Part shown: piece by piece, positions 1-11,240 of the stretch | How the letters are laid out: each line of letters begins with the position of its first letter | Numbering within the stretch: position 1 is the first letter of the stretch | NCBI GenBank assembly: GCA_009760855.2 | Contig: WPIO01000180.1 | Location: 436,001-500,000, forward strand | Direction: 5' to 3' | Length of the DNA stretch: 64,000 bases | Source: Cristatella mucedo | Taxonomy: Eukaryota; Bryozoa; Phylactolaemata; Cristatellidae | Notes under the pieces: model-generated | What the model was told of the DNA's origin: nothing | What the model saw: the letters and a program-made list of their open reading frames with translations, nothing else | Database searches by the model: none | Position numbers and translations under genes: made by a program

Positions 1-447
1 GTCAGATATACTACCCCATCAGGCCAAGCATCGTACCACCCGCTTTTCGGAATCCAGCAGTCTAGAAATACCTCATACAAACCTTAAATCCTTTGGAGAC
101 CGTGCATTTAGTTCATATGCTCCCAAAGCCTGGAACTCCCTCCCGACCTGCGTCAAAACATCCCCTGACCTGACCACTGTTAAAAGGAACCTAAAAACAC
201 ACCTATTTAGGACAGCATTTAGTGGATCCCTGTGATTCGTCTTTGATGTGCTTATGCGTGCTGACACTGTGCATGCTGCCACTAACCACATTTGCATGCT
301 GACCCTGTGCATTCATCTCGTTTGTTTTTCAAGCATGATTTTACTTACCATTCAATTGCATTTCACTTTACAGCAAATGTAAAGCGCCTAGAGAGAGATT
401 GAGTCTTCTGAGGGCGCTTTATCAAGTGAATTATTATTATTATTAGT
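1..447 (+). mobile_element. L2-A LINE, 3' end (5' part lies outside the window)
   Basis: This is the C-terminal coding remnant and 3' UTR of the most abundant LINE family in the window, here called L2-A. It matches many other copies, for example 4140-4603 on the plus strand and 40560-41000 in reverse. The 3' end has a conserved hairpin at 381-420, with AAAGCGCC pairing with GGGCGCTTT around an AGAGA/TCTCT-like inner stem. A short (ATT)n tail follows. Tails of this type are known in L2/CR1-clade LINEs. The reading frame is broken. Confidence 0.85.
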
Positions 448-865
448 AGTACCTCCTTATGAATCGGCACGTCCTCTAGGTGCCCTATTCCTAAGTGACA
501 TTTTATAAGACAACCATATGATTTAATCACTATTTGGACCGTAAATTTACCAACGGTTGGGATTATAAGCAGCTGACTATAAATGCGAGTGTTTCTGAAT
601 GTAACTACTTCAAGCGTGGAGAGGCTATTGGTGCGAATACTTCAAAAAGCAATTAATAAAGGTAGATCACCCAAATTAGGCATGGCCAAGCATAGTAAGA
701 ATAAAATAAGGTTAAGCATTATCAGATGACTCACGTGTTACGTCTTAAGAGACGTAAGTTAATTTTTAGACACTTCAGATGTGATGAAATGAAAGCATAA
801 AAGTTTTTAGACAAAATGTAATTCTTTTTTAGTACCTTACACGAACGCACGTTCGAGCGCTATAT
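448..865. other. Unassigned spacer
   Basis: AT-rich sequence between two LINE fragments. I see no open frame of useful length, no LINE similarity and no splice-bounded exon here. Confidence 0.5.
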
Positions 866-1200
866 GTCAGGAGGCGAGAATGAAATGAAGGAACATGACA
901 GTAAGTGCCAGATCCTTGAAGTCGATAAGCTGCTCGATAAGGAGCCAGGGTAGGTCGGCGAGAGGTCATGTGATGTAGCAATTACGTCAGTCGCGACAGA
1001 TGAGCCTAGCTGAGGAGATCTACACTAACTTTCAGAGCCTGATTGCACCCATCGGAGACCACCAAGCAGTGGGCTACAGAAGTCGATAGATGTCACAAAT
1101 GCATGGACCAGTTTCGAGGTAGTCTTCCTGTCTCAATAAGCCGAACTTTAATACTATTACGCTGCAGAAAGTGGGCAGACTTGACTGGGCAGACTTGACT
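866..1200 (-). mobile_element. L2-A LINE fragment, C-terminal coding region, reverse
   Basis: In reverse orientation this matches the L2-A region after the reverse transcriptase core, as in 21500-21790. It is diverged, with many substitutions. A local duplication of GGGCAGACTTGACT lies at its upper end, about 1173-1200. It holds no intact frame. Confidence 0.65.
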
Positions 1201-1229
1201 GCTCCCGTTCGGCTGCCTTAGCTACACTG

Positions 1230-2810
1230 GTGGCTAACCTGCATGTTAGTTATGATCGTCAGCAGCTGTTATCGCTTCGTCATCGTAAATCAAATGCATT
1301 CCTGTATATTACTGTTGTTGCTAAGATTCATGAACTATGTATTAACAAAAGAAAAGGTCCCCATAGCCGCCGCTGTGGCTGGAACCTCCAGGTCAGACGC
1401 CTCTCGTTGGACGGGAACTGCGAGCTGAGTATCCGCTCGTTTCGTATTCCTAGCATTGTCTCGAACCACTCAGCACGCTCCCCCACATGCGTCACTGTAA
1501 ATCTCTCTAACTTAGTGGTCATCAGGCCTGTTGTAACTCCATCGGCCAGACTTAACGCTTGCCATTGCAATCCTCGCTCAATGTGCAATAAACCTCAGGT
1601 AATAAATGACCATATTTCTGAAAATGATATCGACCTGCTCGTGCTAACTGAAACTTGGCTGAAATCGATAAACTGCCCAACCATTAAAGAGGCTACCTCA
1701 TCTGATTTCTCGTTCTTTCATACCCCTAGATCGATCAAAGCTGGTGGTGGAGTTGCAATTATCGTGCAATCGAAATTCAACTTCAAGCCATTTGCAGTAC
1801 CCTCGAAGCAGTCTTTTGAATCAATTTTCTTGGTCTCACCCGAAAACAAGCTACCGATAGTGGCAGTAGTCTATCGCCCACCAGGTATAAAATCCTCCTT
1901 TATCTCAGATTCCTCCGACCTCATTTCGATTCTGAGTGCAAGAAATCGATACTTCCTCGTTATGGGTGATTTCAACGTTCACTTTGATAACTTATCTGAC
2001 GCTTTCAGCACCGCATTTCGTGCATTGACTGACTCATTTTCTCTTGTGGCTCATGTGCATTGCCCTCCTCACATCAAGGGTCACACACTCGACCAGATTT
2101 TCTCATACAACTGCACTTTGTCATCACCAATTATCAACAAATCCTGCTTATCTGACCACATGCAGATCTCATTCAATCTACAGTGTGTGCCCACCTTCTC
2201 CTCTAAAATAACCTGTGAATCGCGAAACCTCAAGACCCTTGACATCGATGCTGTCCGTGCGAGAATATCTGCTTCACCTCTGCTGCTCAATCCTCCCACC
2301 GACCTGTTATCATTGGTAGATAGCTACAACACGACACTAGCTGACACGCTCGCCGAGTTTGCACCTCTGATAAAGCTCACAGTGCGCCCCCGCCTAGACA
2401 GCCTATCGTTGACCACAGACATTGAACTAGCTAAGTCTGCTAAGCGAAAGCTTAAAAAAGCGCACACAAGATCTGGACTGACTGTCCATAGACAGGCATA
2501 TGAAAACAACTGTAGGTCGTACCGATCGATCCTATCAAAGGCCAATTCTAGCTTCTATAGAAACATTGTTGAATCACAGATGCACAATCCAAAAATTTCG
2601 ACGATAAACCATCTCCTCAACCGCTCCCAGGTTAGTTCCTTACCTGATGATCCTTGTGATGATCTAGCCGATCGCTTCTCTCGATTCTTTGTGCAGAAGA
2701 TTGACAAGATCAGTGAATCCATCCCTGCGATGACAACATCTCCGCTAAAATGCTGTTCCCCGATTCCTGGCTGCTTCTTAATGTCTACATCTAAGCGGGT
2801 CACTCACTAG
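1230..2810 (+). CDS. L2-A endonuclease-containing ORF (526 aa), RT part lost by frame breaks
   Basis: The product would nick target DNA for target-primed reverse transcription. Residues about 108-316 form an apurinic-endonuclease-like domain. Visible motifs are N114 in the first strand, TETW at 140-143, YRPPG at 215-219, GDFN at 246-249, DQIF at 288-291 and SDH at 308-310, which are the usual catalytic and metal-site blocks. Residues 1-107 have no recognised domain, but similar sequence precedes the endonuclease at 54900-55230. The C-terminal part is the linker to RT. The frame ends at 2810 and RT continues in other frames, so a full polyprotein is not encoded. The start chosen is the first ATG of the frame and the true start is unknown. 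Confidence 0.75.
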   Translation: MANLHVSYDRQQLLSLRHRKSNAFLYITVVAKIHELCINKRKGPHSRRCGWNLQVRRLSLDGNCELSIRSFRIPSIVSNHSARSPTCVTVNLSNLVVIRPVVTPSARLNACHCNPRSMCNKPQVINDHISENDIDLLVLTETWLKSINCPTIKEATSSDFSFFHTPRSIKAGGGVAIIVQSKFNFKPFAVPSKQSFESIFLVSPENKLPIVAVVYRPPGIKSSFISDSSDLISILSARNRYFLVMGDFNVHFDNLSDAFSTAFRALTDSFSLVAHVHCPPHIKGHTLDQIFSYNCTLSSPIINKSCLSDHMQISFNLQCVPTFSSKITCESRNLKTLDIDAVRARISASPLLLNPPTDLLSLVDSYNTTLADTLAEFAPLIKLTVRPRLDSLSLTTDIELAKSAKRKLKKAHTRSGLTVHRQAYENNCRSYRSILSKANSSFYRNIVESQMHNPKISTINHLLNRSQVSSLPDDPCDDLADRFSRFFVQKIDKISESIPAMTTSPLKCCSPIPGCFLMSTSKRVTH

Positions 2811-2984
2811 TCCTGAAGTTCGTATCGCAATCAAAGAAGACAACAGGTCCTCTGGACCCTATTCCCACTGTCCTGCTCCTACGTTGCATTGATCTGCTGC
2901 TACCATGCATAACTACAATCAATGATATGTCATTAGCCTAAGGTCATGTCCCAGCACCTTTCAAAAAAGCTGTAGTCAGGCCAC

Positions 2985-3720
2985 TTCTCAAGGAAGCTAC
3001 ACTTCACCAAGAGAACTTACGCAACTACCACCCAGTCTCACGTCTACCATTCTTGTCAAAGGCACTGGAACAGGTCGTGGCAGACCAGCTGAACTCATAT
3101 ATCGAAACCTCACGCCTTGGTAGTATGTTCCAGTCTGGCTTTAGAGCTAATCACTCTACAGATGCAGCATTGCTTAGGTTATACAACGACCTACTTACGA
3201 ATGCAGACATGGGTAGAGTGTCTCTGCTTGTTTTGCTCGATATTTCGGCAGCTTTTGATACCATCGATCACAAAGTTCTTCTAGAGTGCCTCCCATCTCG
3301 CCTGGGCATTACTGGCACTGCTCTGCAGTGGTTCAGGTCCTATCTCAGTTGGAGACTCCAGAGTATTGATGTGAATTGACAAAGATCATCTGAGGTACCT
3401 CTGAAATATGTCCTACCTCAGGGCTCCGTGCTAGGTCAGGTTCTTTCCATGGTTTATACTCCCCATCACGCTGATGTGATTGCCAAGCACAATCTAGATT
3501 TTCACTGCTATGCAGATGACACTCAGTTGTACCTTTGCTTTGATCCATTCCAGCCTTCAATCACCTCAAATTCCTTCAACTCACTTGCTGCCGGTATGGA
3601 TGACATCCGCACATAGATGGCAGCAAATTTTCTAAAACTCAATGACGATAAAACGAACTTACTTGTAACGGGCAAACCCAGGTGATTCACAAATTGGAAA
3701 GGCTGAAACTCAAAATTGGC
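2985..3720 (+). pseudogene. L2-A reverse transcriptase remnant
   Basis: Reverse transcriptase core spread over several frames. The piece at 3053-3379 carries SGFRANHSTDAALL and LLDISAAFDTIDHKVLL. It stops at a TGA just after the SIDVN block. The piece at 3428-3616 carries the catalytic YADDTQLYLCF block. The LKLNDDKTNLLV block follows at about 3637. Stops and shifts make it non-functional. Confidence 0.8.
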
Positions 3721-4610
3721 TCTGTCGGCATATCCCCAGTTGAATCAGCTTGAAATCAATGTGTCGCATTCCAAAGCGACCTCTCGTTAGACGACCATAT
3801 CAGCTCCACAGTTAAATCTGTCTATTTTCAGCTTCAAATCATTGCTAAAATTCGGGCTTCTTCAGATAAGGATACCACGTCCAAGTTGGTCCGTGCATTC
3901 GGGACATTCCTTCTCGACTTCTGCAACTCACTGCTCGCTGGCCTACCAGCAAGTGCAATCAGGCGATTGCAGCTGGTGTGAAACTCCGCAGCTAGGCTTG
4001 TCATTCGTGAGCTTCGCAGTTGCCACATGACTCCACTTCTTGCCGACCTGCACTGGCTACCAGTCAAGCAACGGATTGACTTCGAGGTTTTGTTGCTCAC
4101 GTTTAGGTCCCTTCATTCTTTGGCTCCAGCCTCTCTCTGATATACTTCTTTATTAAGCCAAGCATCGTATCAACCGCTTTTTGGAATCAAACTGTCTACA
4201 AATACCCAGTACAGACCTCAAGTCCTTTGGAGACCGTGCATTTAGTTCGTATGCTCCTAAAGCCTGGAACTCCCTAACGACTTGGGTCAGAACATCCCCT
4301 GACTTGACCAGATTTAAGAGGAACTTAAAACACACCTATTTAGGACAGCATTTAGTGGGTGCCTGTGATTTGTCCTTCGTGTGCTTATGCGTGCTGACAC
4401 TGTGCTTGCTGCCACTAACCACATTTGCATGCTCACCCTGTGCATGTCACCCTTAGCCATGTTGTTCATTTTGTTTGTTTATCAAGCATGATTTTACTCA
4501 CCATTCAATTGCATATCCCTTTGCAGCAAATGTTAAGTGCATAGAAAGAGATTAAGTTCTCTGATGGCACTTTATCAAGTGCATTATTATTATTATTATT
4601 ATTATTATTT

Positions 4611-4850
4611 TCTGGCTCCAGCCTACCTAACAGAATTACTTTCCCATCACGCGAAAAATCGTTAAACCAAAAGTTCTGACTCGAATTGCCTAGCCATAGC
4701 TTGCACGAACTTAAAAACTTGTGGAAACCCTGCCCTTATTTTGTATGCTCTATAGCCTTACACTCAATATCGACGCAAGTCGCTAGTTCCCTGGCATGGC
4801 TGAATTTAGAAACAAACCCAAAGCTCACTTGCTTATTTCAGCTTTTCGTG
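4611..4850 (+). mobile_element. L2-A LINE fragment, C-terminal part
   Basis: It starts with the CTGGCTCCAGCCTACCT block that precedes the L2-A C-terminus in other copies, directly after the (ATT)n tail of the element before it. It is strongly diverged and ends without a recognisable tail. The sequence from 4851 to about 4989 is unassigned. Confidence 0.55.
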
Positions 4851-4989
4851 TGTCTTTATGATACGACATTGTGTGTGGGTACGTGTGTGCGTAACTACTT
4901 ATATTGCACCACCTTTTTGCTTCTAGATAAATATTCGCCCTGCAGTTTGCACTATCGGTGTGAGCACACTCCATGTTTCCTTTTACATT

Positions 4990-5160
4990 AAAACTCTGGA
5001 GTCTCCCACTGAGATAAGAACTGAAATAGGACCCACTGAGATAGGACTTAAGCAATTGTAGTACAGTGCCAGAGATGTCTAGGCGAAATGAGAGGCACTC
5101 AAGAAAGACTTGGTGATCAATAGTATCAAAAGCTGCGAACAGATCGAACTAAATAAGCTG
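4990..5160 (-). mobile_element. L2-A LINE fragment, RT region, reverse
   Basis: Reverse-strand match to the L2-A region running from the DTIDH block to the SIDVN block, including the CTCTGGAGTCTCCCACTGAG string found in several copies. A short internal duplication of CCCACTGAGATA is present. It carries no intact frame. Confidence 0.65.
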
Positions 5161-5214
5161 AGATATTTTACTTAAGTCTGCATTCCAAAGTAGGTCTTAA
5201 TAAACGACCTGCGT

Positions 5215-5995
5215 TACATCGTTAGAGGTGACATGCACAGGTGCACAGGGTCACCATGCAAGTTTAGTTAGTGGCAGTATGCACAGTGTCAGCACCCATA
5301 AGCACATAATCACAGGGACCCACTAAATACTGTCCTAAATAGGTGGGTTTTTAAGTTCCCTTTCTATGTGGTCAAGTCAGGGGATGTTCTGACGCAAGTC
5401 GGGAGGGAGTTCCAGGCTTTGGGAGCATACGAACTAAATGCACGGTCTCCAAATGATTTGAGGTTGGTACGCGGTTATGGTAGACTGTTGGATTGCAAAA
5501 AGCGGGTGGTACGATGCTTGGCTGGGTTGGGGAGTAGATCTGGGAGATATGCCGGAGCCAAAGAATGAAGTGACCTAAGCGTGAGCGACAAAAACCTTGA
5601 AGTCGATCCGTTGCTTGACTGTTAGCAAGTGCAGGTCGGCGAGAAGTGGTGTGATGGGGCAACTGTGAAGCTCCCAACAGACACGACTAGCTGTGGAGTT
5701 TCGCACTAGCTGCAATCACCTGATCGCACATGCCGGTATTCCGTAAGCAGTGAGTGTCAGAAGTCGAGACGGGAGGTCACGAATGCATGGACCAACTTAG
5801 ACGTGGTATCCTTATCTAAACAAGCCCAAATCTTAGCAATGTTATGTGGCTGAAAGTAGGCAGGTTTGATTGTGGACCTGATGTGGTCGTCTAACGAGAG
5901 GTCACTTTGCAACGTGACACCTAGATTTCGAGCTGATTCAACAGGAGATATACTGCCAGAGCCAATTTTGAGCGGCTCTAAAGCCAGACTGGAAC
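5215..5995 (-). mobile_element. L2-A LINE fragment, 3' half, reverse
   Basis: Reverse-strand L2-A from the 3' UTR (ACATGCACAGG block) through the C-terminal region to the part after the catalytic RT motif. The terminal hairpin and (ATT)n tail are missing, so the true 3' end was lost. It abuts an L2-B copy at about 6000. Confidence 0.75.
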
Positions 5996-5999
5996 TTAG

Positions 6000-8900
6000 T
6001 AGCAAGGTTTGAAGTATCTCTGTCTGTAACTCGGCAAAGCCATAAAGACTATTGGGGTGTTACCAAAGAGAGTTGTGCATAGCCCACTCAAAGCGTTAGC
6101 GGTTTTAAGTACGCATTTGGTTGGCAGCAGACTTCGTCTCATACAACAAAGAGAAAGTGGGAAGCATAGCAGAGTCAGGAGAGCAGTTAAGGTAGTGAGT
6201 AGCATGGAAGTAGCAGCTTAGGACCACTGAAAAGAATGAGCCATTGTCGGCATCAGGAGTGTAGTCGTCGTTGCCTACGAAATTTGGAAGCGAGTACACT
6301 GTCTATTACTTGCAGGGCTAGAGCTTCAATCACCAAAGGTCTTTAAGTGAAGGAATAGAGCAGCCAATGCATTGTCTGCACAGGATCTGAGGGAGCAAAG
6401 AGACTGAAATAGGTGCACCAGTTCAACTAGGTACGAAGGAATCATGCCGTGGCGGGCCTTTTGAGTCATCGTAAGAACTTCGCTCTGTATCTGTTGATCA
6501 ACCGGCAGCCATCATTGCTCTTTTAGCAAACAGACATGTGGTCCAGCCTATGTGACTTGAAAACTAGACTTGCAGCTATATTCATAGCCAGTTGCAATGG
6601 CCTAGTTTCTTTTTGGTAGCCCAGCCAAAAGGGAATTACAATAACCTAACCAAGACGGAACTAAGGAGCTAGTTACATTTTGGTGTGCAAGCCACCGTGG
6701 AAGAAAGCTCCTAACCTTAGATATTGATTGGATGTGATGGCTAGCTATCGAAGCAGTCTTCTGAATGGAGGTTTTTAAATTTTAGTCAGCTTTCAAAAAA
6801 GACACCTAAATTTCGAGGGCGTTTTGATGGTCGCACAACGACATCCCCTATTAGAAGGGCAAAGCTTTATAATCCAGCCACGCGCTTAGGGTTTCCTATG
6901 AGCAGCAGTTCGGCTTTATCGTCATTTAGTTTCAAGACGTTTTCCGACATCCAGAATCAAATATCGGCAAGGTAAGAATTCGTTGTATCAGTTGCTGCAG
7001 CTGATTCCGATGGTTTGAATTACAAATACAGCTGAGTATCGTCAGCATAAAAGTGATATCCTATTCTATGGGCTTTAATCACTTTTCTCGGAGGTTGGGA
7101 ATAAATGAAGAACAGCAAGGGACCGAGTATGGATCCTTAAGAGACTCCACTGGTGACCCGCCTCGTGCGTGAAATCTGACCCCCACAAGACTCGGATTGA
7201 ACACGATCAGACAATTACGATTTAAACCACGACAGTGCTTCGTCTGCCGGACCGATCACGGTTCTCAACCATTTAAGTAGAACATCGGGATCAATGCTGT
7301 CGAAGGCAGCTGACCGATCTAGCAGAGCTAGGGCGGTGACATTTCCGTTGACGTTGTCACTTAGAGTGTCAGCGCTAACACAGGAGAGCAATTTCAGTAG
7401 AGTGCTGCCTCTTGAACCCAACTGAAATGATTCCAGCATTTCATTCTTTTATTTATGTTCAACCAGCTTCTGAGCCACAATTTTTTCAAGAATCTTTAAT
7501 GAGAAAGGAAGAAGGAAAACCGGGCGATAGTTCGCAAGAATTACGGTATCTAATCCAGGCTTTTTAAATATGGTTCTAACGATTTCCGATTGGAAGGATT
7601 TGGAGACGAATCTTTTTCCAAAGAAGCATCAAAATTTTTTGTTATGGCCGGCCTAAGTTGGTCTTTCAGTGAATACCACAGAAATGATGGTAAAGGATCT
7701 TCAGCAGACGAGCTCTTCTTGCTGGACGTTATTAAGGTAGACATATCGCATGCAAAAAACCTCGGAAAACCTATTAATAAAGGTCACAGGCTGTGATTCC
7801 ACAGTTGCTTTACTCGGATGGGGTTTTATGGAGGCACCAACGTGCACCATTTTTTCAGGAAAGAAGGCTGAAAACTTATCAGCTGAGCTGTTAATATCTG
7901 AGGAGTCAGATCTGCAGTCAGTCTCAGCCTTGGTCAGTAAATTGTTTACTGTCCTATAAATCTGTGTTGGGTCCGACTCGCAGGAATTCGGTTTTCGAGC
8001 AAAAAAAGAAGCAATTTTTTTAAGCTTTTGGGTGTAAATTCCAAGAAGTCTTTGAAACTGGCTAGATCTGTAACCAACCCCGATTTCTTAAAACGACGTT
8101 CAAGCCGGGGCTTAACACGATGCATGTTTGAAATATTTTTGTAAATTGAAAGGAATCGCCATCCCTCTGTACACGGATAGAATGAACGGGAGTGTTGTTG
8201 TCAAGAGCACTCCTGAGTGTCTTGTTCACGGCATCAGCGATGGTATAAAGGCTGTCTGTCGAGTCTAGACGCAGATCAAGAAGACCTGCACCACAAACGG
8301 GTTTAAAAATGCGTCTACGTCAATCCTTTACGTCGCTTGATAAGTTCAACATTGCCCTGTACGTACAAGGGAGCAGGAACAATAAACGAGAAAGGACGAT
8401 GATCCGAGAGAGTTTGCGGGCACACCAAAAGGTCAGTGGGGAAGACATCTTTATTGATTACGAGATCCATAATATGGCCACCGAGTTTGGTGGTATGAGT
8501 GGCGTGTTGGACCAAACCAAGATTCTCCATACAGTCAAGAAATGAGCGGGCCTGGCTATTGCTAAGGTTGTCAACATGGATATTGAAGTCTCCGGCATTC
8601 AGTAACGGCCTGTCATGCACAAATATTTTAACGAGGAACTCCGAACGCTCCAATATAAATAAGTCTAGACAGCCAGACAGAGGTCAGTATATCACAACAG
8701 TGAGAGGCATATTCTTTGATGAAGACCTGATTGCAACTGATTCAAACGATGGCCCATTGGAACAACTACGCATCTTACAGCCAAATGATTCGCAAACAAC
8801 AATTTCAACCCTGCCAGCAACCTTGTGAGAACTCATGGACTGATAGAATGAAAACCCGGCTAGGGTGGTCTCAGATATATGGCTACTGGAACAAGGCGTA

Positions 8901-9060
8901 AACCAAGTGTCGGTAAGCAGAAATGCATCTAGCTTCTCCTGGACCACCTGATCGTGGATAATTAACCCCATGGTTTTTAGCGAGCGGACATTAGTAGGCG
9001 GAATTTCTTGAATATAGACGTGTAGGTGTTGCGTGAGATTTAAGCACACGGTTCCAGGGG
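6000..9060 (-). mobile_element. L2-B LINE, nearly full length, reverse (about 3 kb)
   Basis: This is a second LINE family, distinct from L2-A in sequence and 3' end. Read on the minus strand it holds an endonuclease (pieces at 8684-9049 with TDTW and at 8315-8653 with GDFNIHVD and SDHRPFSF), a linker (about 7600-8290), RT (about 6930-7600, with SAAFDSID at 7215-7439) and a C-terminal region down to about 6005. Its 3' end keeps a degraded form of the block GGAGTTACAGACGGAGATAC found in other L2-B copies. All frames are broken. Confidence 0.8.
8315..8653 (-). pseudogene. L2-B endonuclease, C-terminal half
   Basis: An open stretch of 112 codons with GDFNIHVD, then HIMDLVI, then SDHRPFSF. These are the late motifs of the LINE AP-like endonuclease. 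The N-terminal half is in a different frame at 8684-9049 (TDTW). Together they cover one endonuclease domain split by a frame change. Confidence 0.7.
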
Positions 9061-9149
9061 CGGGTATGCTGCCATCTAAGAAATGAAGCCCTGACCTTGT
9101 CTACCTTATTAAAAATCCGCTAGAAAAGCTACCAGGTAAATTGCTTCTC

Positions 9150-9300
9150 TGTGAGGTTCAAGCAGCAGAGGCAAAGCAGATGTTCCCTCACGGACAGCAG
9201 ATGTGTCAAGAGTCTTGATAATTCGCGATACACAGGTAATTTTAGTTGGGGAGGAGAGAGTAAATTGTAGGCTGAATGAGATTTTCATGTGGACAGATAA
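9150..9300 (-). mobile_element. L2-A LINE fragment, end of endonuclease and linker, reverse
   Basis: The reverse strand matches L2-A around 2160-2330, including the block after SDH and the AAGACTCTTGACA-like string. It ends at the breakpoint with the Ty3/gypsy fragment near 9302. The stretch 9061-9149 is unassigned. Confidence 0.6.
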
Positions 9301-9301
9301 G

Positions 9302-10342
9302 CTAAATTTGGTTATAAATTGATGATGATAGGGTGAAGTTTGGCTGGCGGAATATACATTTGTCTCTATTCAACTTTAGGCTCGACTTTGAAATTTCGGA
9401 AATAACACGACGCAATCTATCGTCATGCTCAGCCGCCGTGGATCCATAAACCAAAATACTGTCCATATAAATGGCTACACCTTCGATCTCACCCAAGAGG
9501 TCATGCATCAGTCGCTGAAAGATCTCTGGTGCGCTAGTTATGCCAAAGGGCAGCCGGTGAAAACAAAAACGTCCAAACAGTGTTATAAACGTCATTAAGC
9601 GAGTGCTCTCGTGGGACAACGGAATAGCCCAAAATCCGCTAGAGGCGTCCAACTTTGAGAACATTGTAGCACCAACAAGCCGAAGCAAAATCTCATCAAG
9701 CGTAGGTAGCACGTATCTTTCACGTACTGCTGCTTGATTTAAGTGCTTCAAGTCGACACAAAGGTGCACTTTGCTGTTGGGCTTCAGGACCGGTACGATT
9801 GGGGAGCACCACTCGGTCGGCTCCGATACACGTTCCACGATGCCGTTCTCCATTCGAAGAAGTTCGTCCTTTACCATATGAAACAGCGGTCTGGGTATGC
9901 GTCGGGCTGTATGTACGCAGTATGGTTCCACGTCAGGTTTGAGACGAATTTTCACCGGCTGGCATCGCATCAATCCGATCTCTCCAAATACCGGGTCTCG
10001 AAGAATAGTCTCCTCTACGCTGAATTTAATCAGTCCCATGCATAGAGAAGCTTTTCGGCTGAGGAGATTATCTCTTGCTCCAGCGACTACGTAGACTGGC
10101 AGAAGATAAATTGTTCCTTTCCGCTTTAACCTCGCTTTGAAGGTACCTTTACAAGCCAGGAGGTTTCCGAAGCTGTGTAATTTTGCTGCTGTAGGCTCGA
10201 GGCGAAGTGGTCGTAACAGTCGACCATACGTGTCTTCCGTAATGACGGTTACGTCAGCGCCACTATCTATTTTAAACGGAATGTTCATTCCATACCCGAA
10301 AAATACACTTGCCAGGGTGATGATGCCCTTCTCGACTGGCAC
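9302..10342 (-). pseudogene. Ty3/gypsy protease and reverse transcriptase (pol, truncated)
   Basis: An open frame of 346 codons. The first part has a retropepsin active site DSGADV at about residues 27-32. The RT part has CSPIVPVLKPN, then KLDASSGFWAIPL, then RLPFGITSAPEIFQ. The catalytic block reads YMDSIL instead of the expected YxDD, so the second catalytic aspartate is replaced by serine and the enzyme would be inactive. The frame ends in unrelated residues at the breakpoint near 9302 and lacks the RT thumb, RNase H and integrase. Confidence 0.8.
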
Positions 10343-10443
10343 TCCATCGCTACAGGCTTTGTAACGTCATCCTCTGTGTAGTTCTCACCGTCGGATTCAG
10401 CCGTGATCTCTCTTATTTTAGCGTCGGGTTTTATGCGTGATTG

Positions 10444-10980
10444 TCACAGCACTGCATAGTGGGCCAACTTCCCACAGGTATTGCAACGGTGGTCTCGCAC
10501 TGGGCAGTGTCCAGAAGTGTGAGCCGAGTTACAATTCCGGCAGCTGTTAGCTTTTTTTACGTCGAAAAGCTTAACTCTCCTACGGTCTGTGCGGCTGCTA
10601 GCCCTTAAGACGCAGGGCTCAGGACTGTCGCCGGACTGTGGTGGCCGACAAACCTCAGAGATATCTGAAACCGGGTGCTGCAGACTCAGCTGTGATTTTA
10701 CCTTCCCCGTCTGACGCGCCTTTTGTACTGCCACAGTTAACTTAAGGTCGGGGATTAGTTGCAGGATTTCTGAAAGTTTAAGGTCGGACAAGCCCACAAC
10801 CAGGCGATCTCGGACCAACTCATCTTTCATCTCGCCGTATTCGCAGTGCGAAGCTAAAACAAGTAGTGCGCGTATGAATGCCTCGGTGGATTCATTCGGA
10901 TTTTGACAGCGGCGGTTGAACATAGCCCGATCGTAGATGCTATTCCTTTGCGGTATAAAATAGTTATCAAACTTGCCCAA
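10444..10980 (-). pseudogene. Ty3/gypsy gag (nucleocapsid end with zinc knuckles)
   Basis: An open frame of 178 codons. It holds a capsid-like block (FNRRCQNPNESTEAFIRALL, then CEYGEMKDELVRDRLVVGL) and then a basic linker. Two zinc knuckles follow: CRNCNSAHTSGHC (CX2CX3HX4C) and CNTCGKLAH. The stop falls where the last cysteine of the second knuckle is expected, and a TGT codon lies in a neighbouring frame one base away, so a single-base indel probably removed it. More gag coding continues upstream to about 11170 in broken frames. Pol follows in a different frame at 10342. Confidence 0.75.
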
Positions 10981-11240
10981 GATGAGATCCGACGTTTTTA
11001 CTTGGTCGACCTCATAGGTAAGGGTGTCAAAATCGCTTCAGCTTGCGCCCCCATGGCGTACAAGAGTGTACTTATCTGTACGTCCTGTTCCTCCGCCGTC
11101 AACTTCGTTGCTGTCACATAATGGCGAAAACAATTTCTCCAAGCCGTCTACAACGCCCGGCTCATCAAATGTGAATTACGGTGGAGAGTTACACTTGGCC
11201 ATCTCTTTTATTTTCAGGGCGAAACTTCCCGCTGCCACCA

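Larger units (their letters stand above)
1205..4603 (+). mobile_element. L2-A LINE, nearly full length (about 3.4 kb)
   Basis: This is the most complete L2-A copy. The 5' region resembles the start of the copy at 54885, and the segment before the endonuclease is shared by both. In order it holds an endonuclease in an intact 526-codon frame (1230-2810), a linker, a reverse transcriptase with stops and frameshifts (about 2985-3720), a C-terminal region (about 3720-4340), a 3' UTR, the family hairpin and a long (ATT)n tail (about 4583-4603). Motif order AP-endonuclease then RT and a short-repeat tail instead of poly(A) fit the L2/CR1 clade. It is unlikely to be active because the RT frame is broken. 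Confidence 0.85.

Noticed and set aside
10440-10460. Programmed frameshift between gypsy gag and pol
   Set aside because: The gag stop also removes the last zinc-knuckle cysteine and both frames are otherwise damaged, so a simple indel is more likely.
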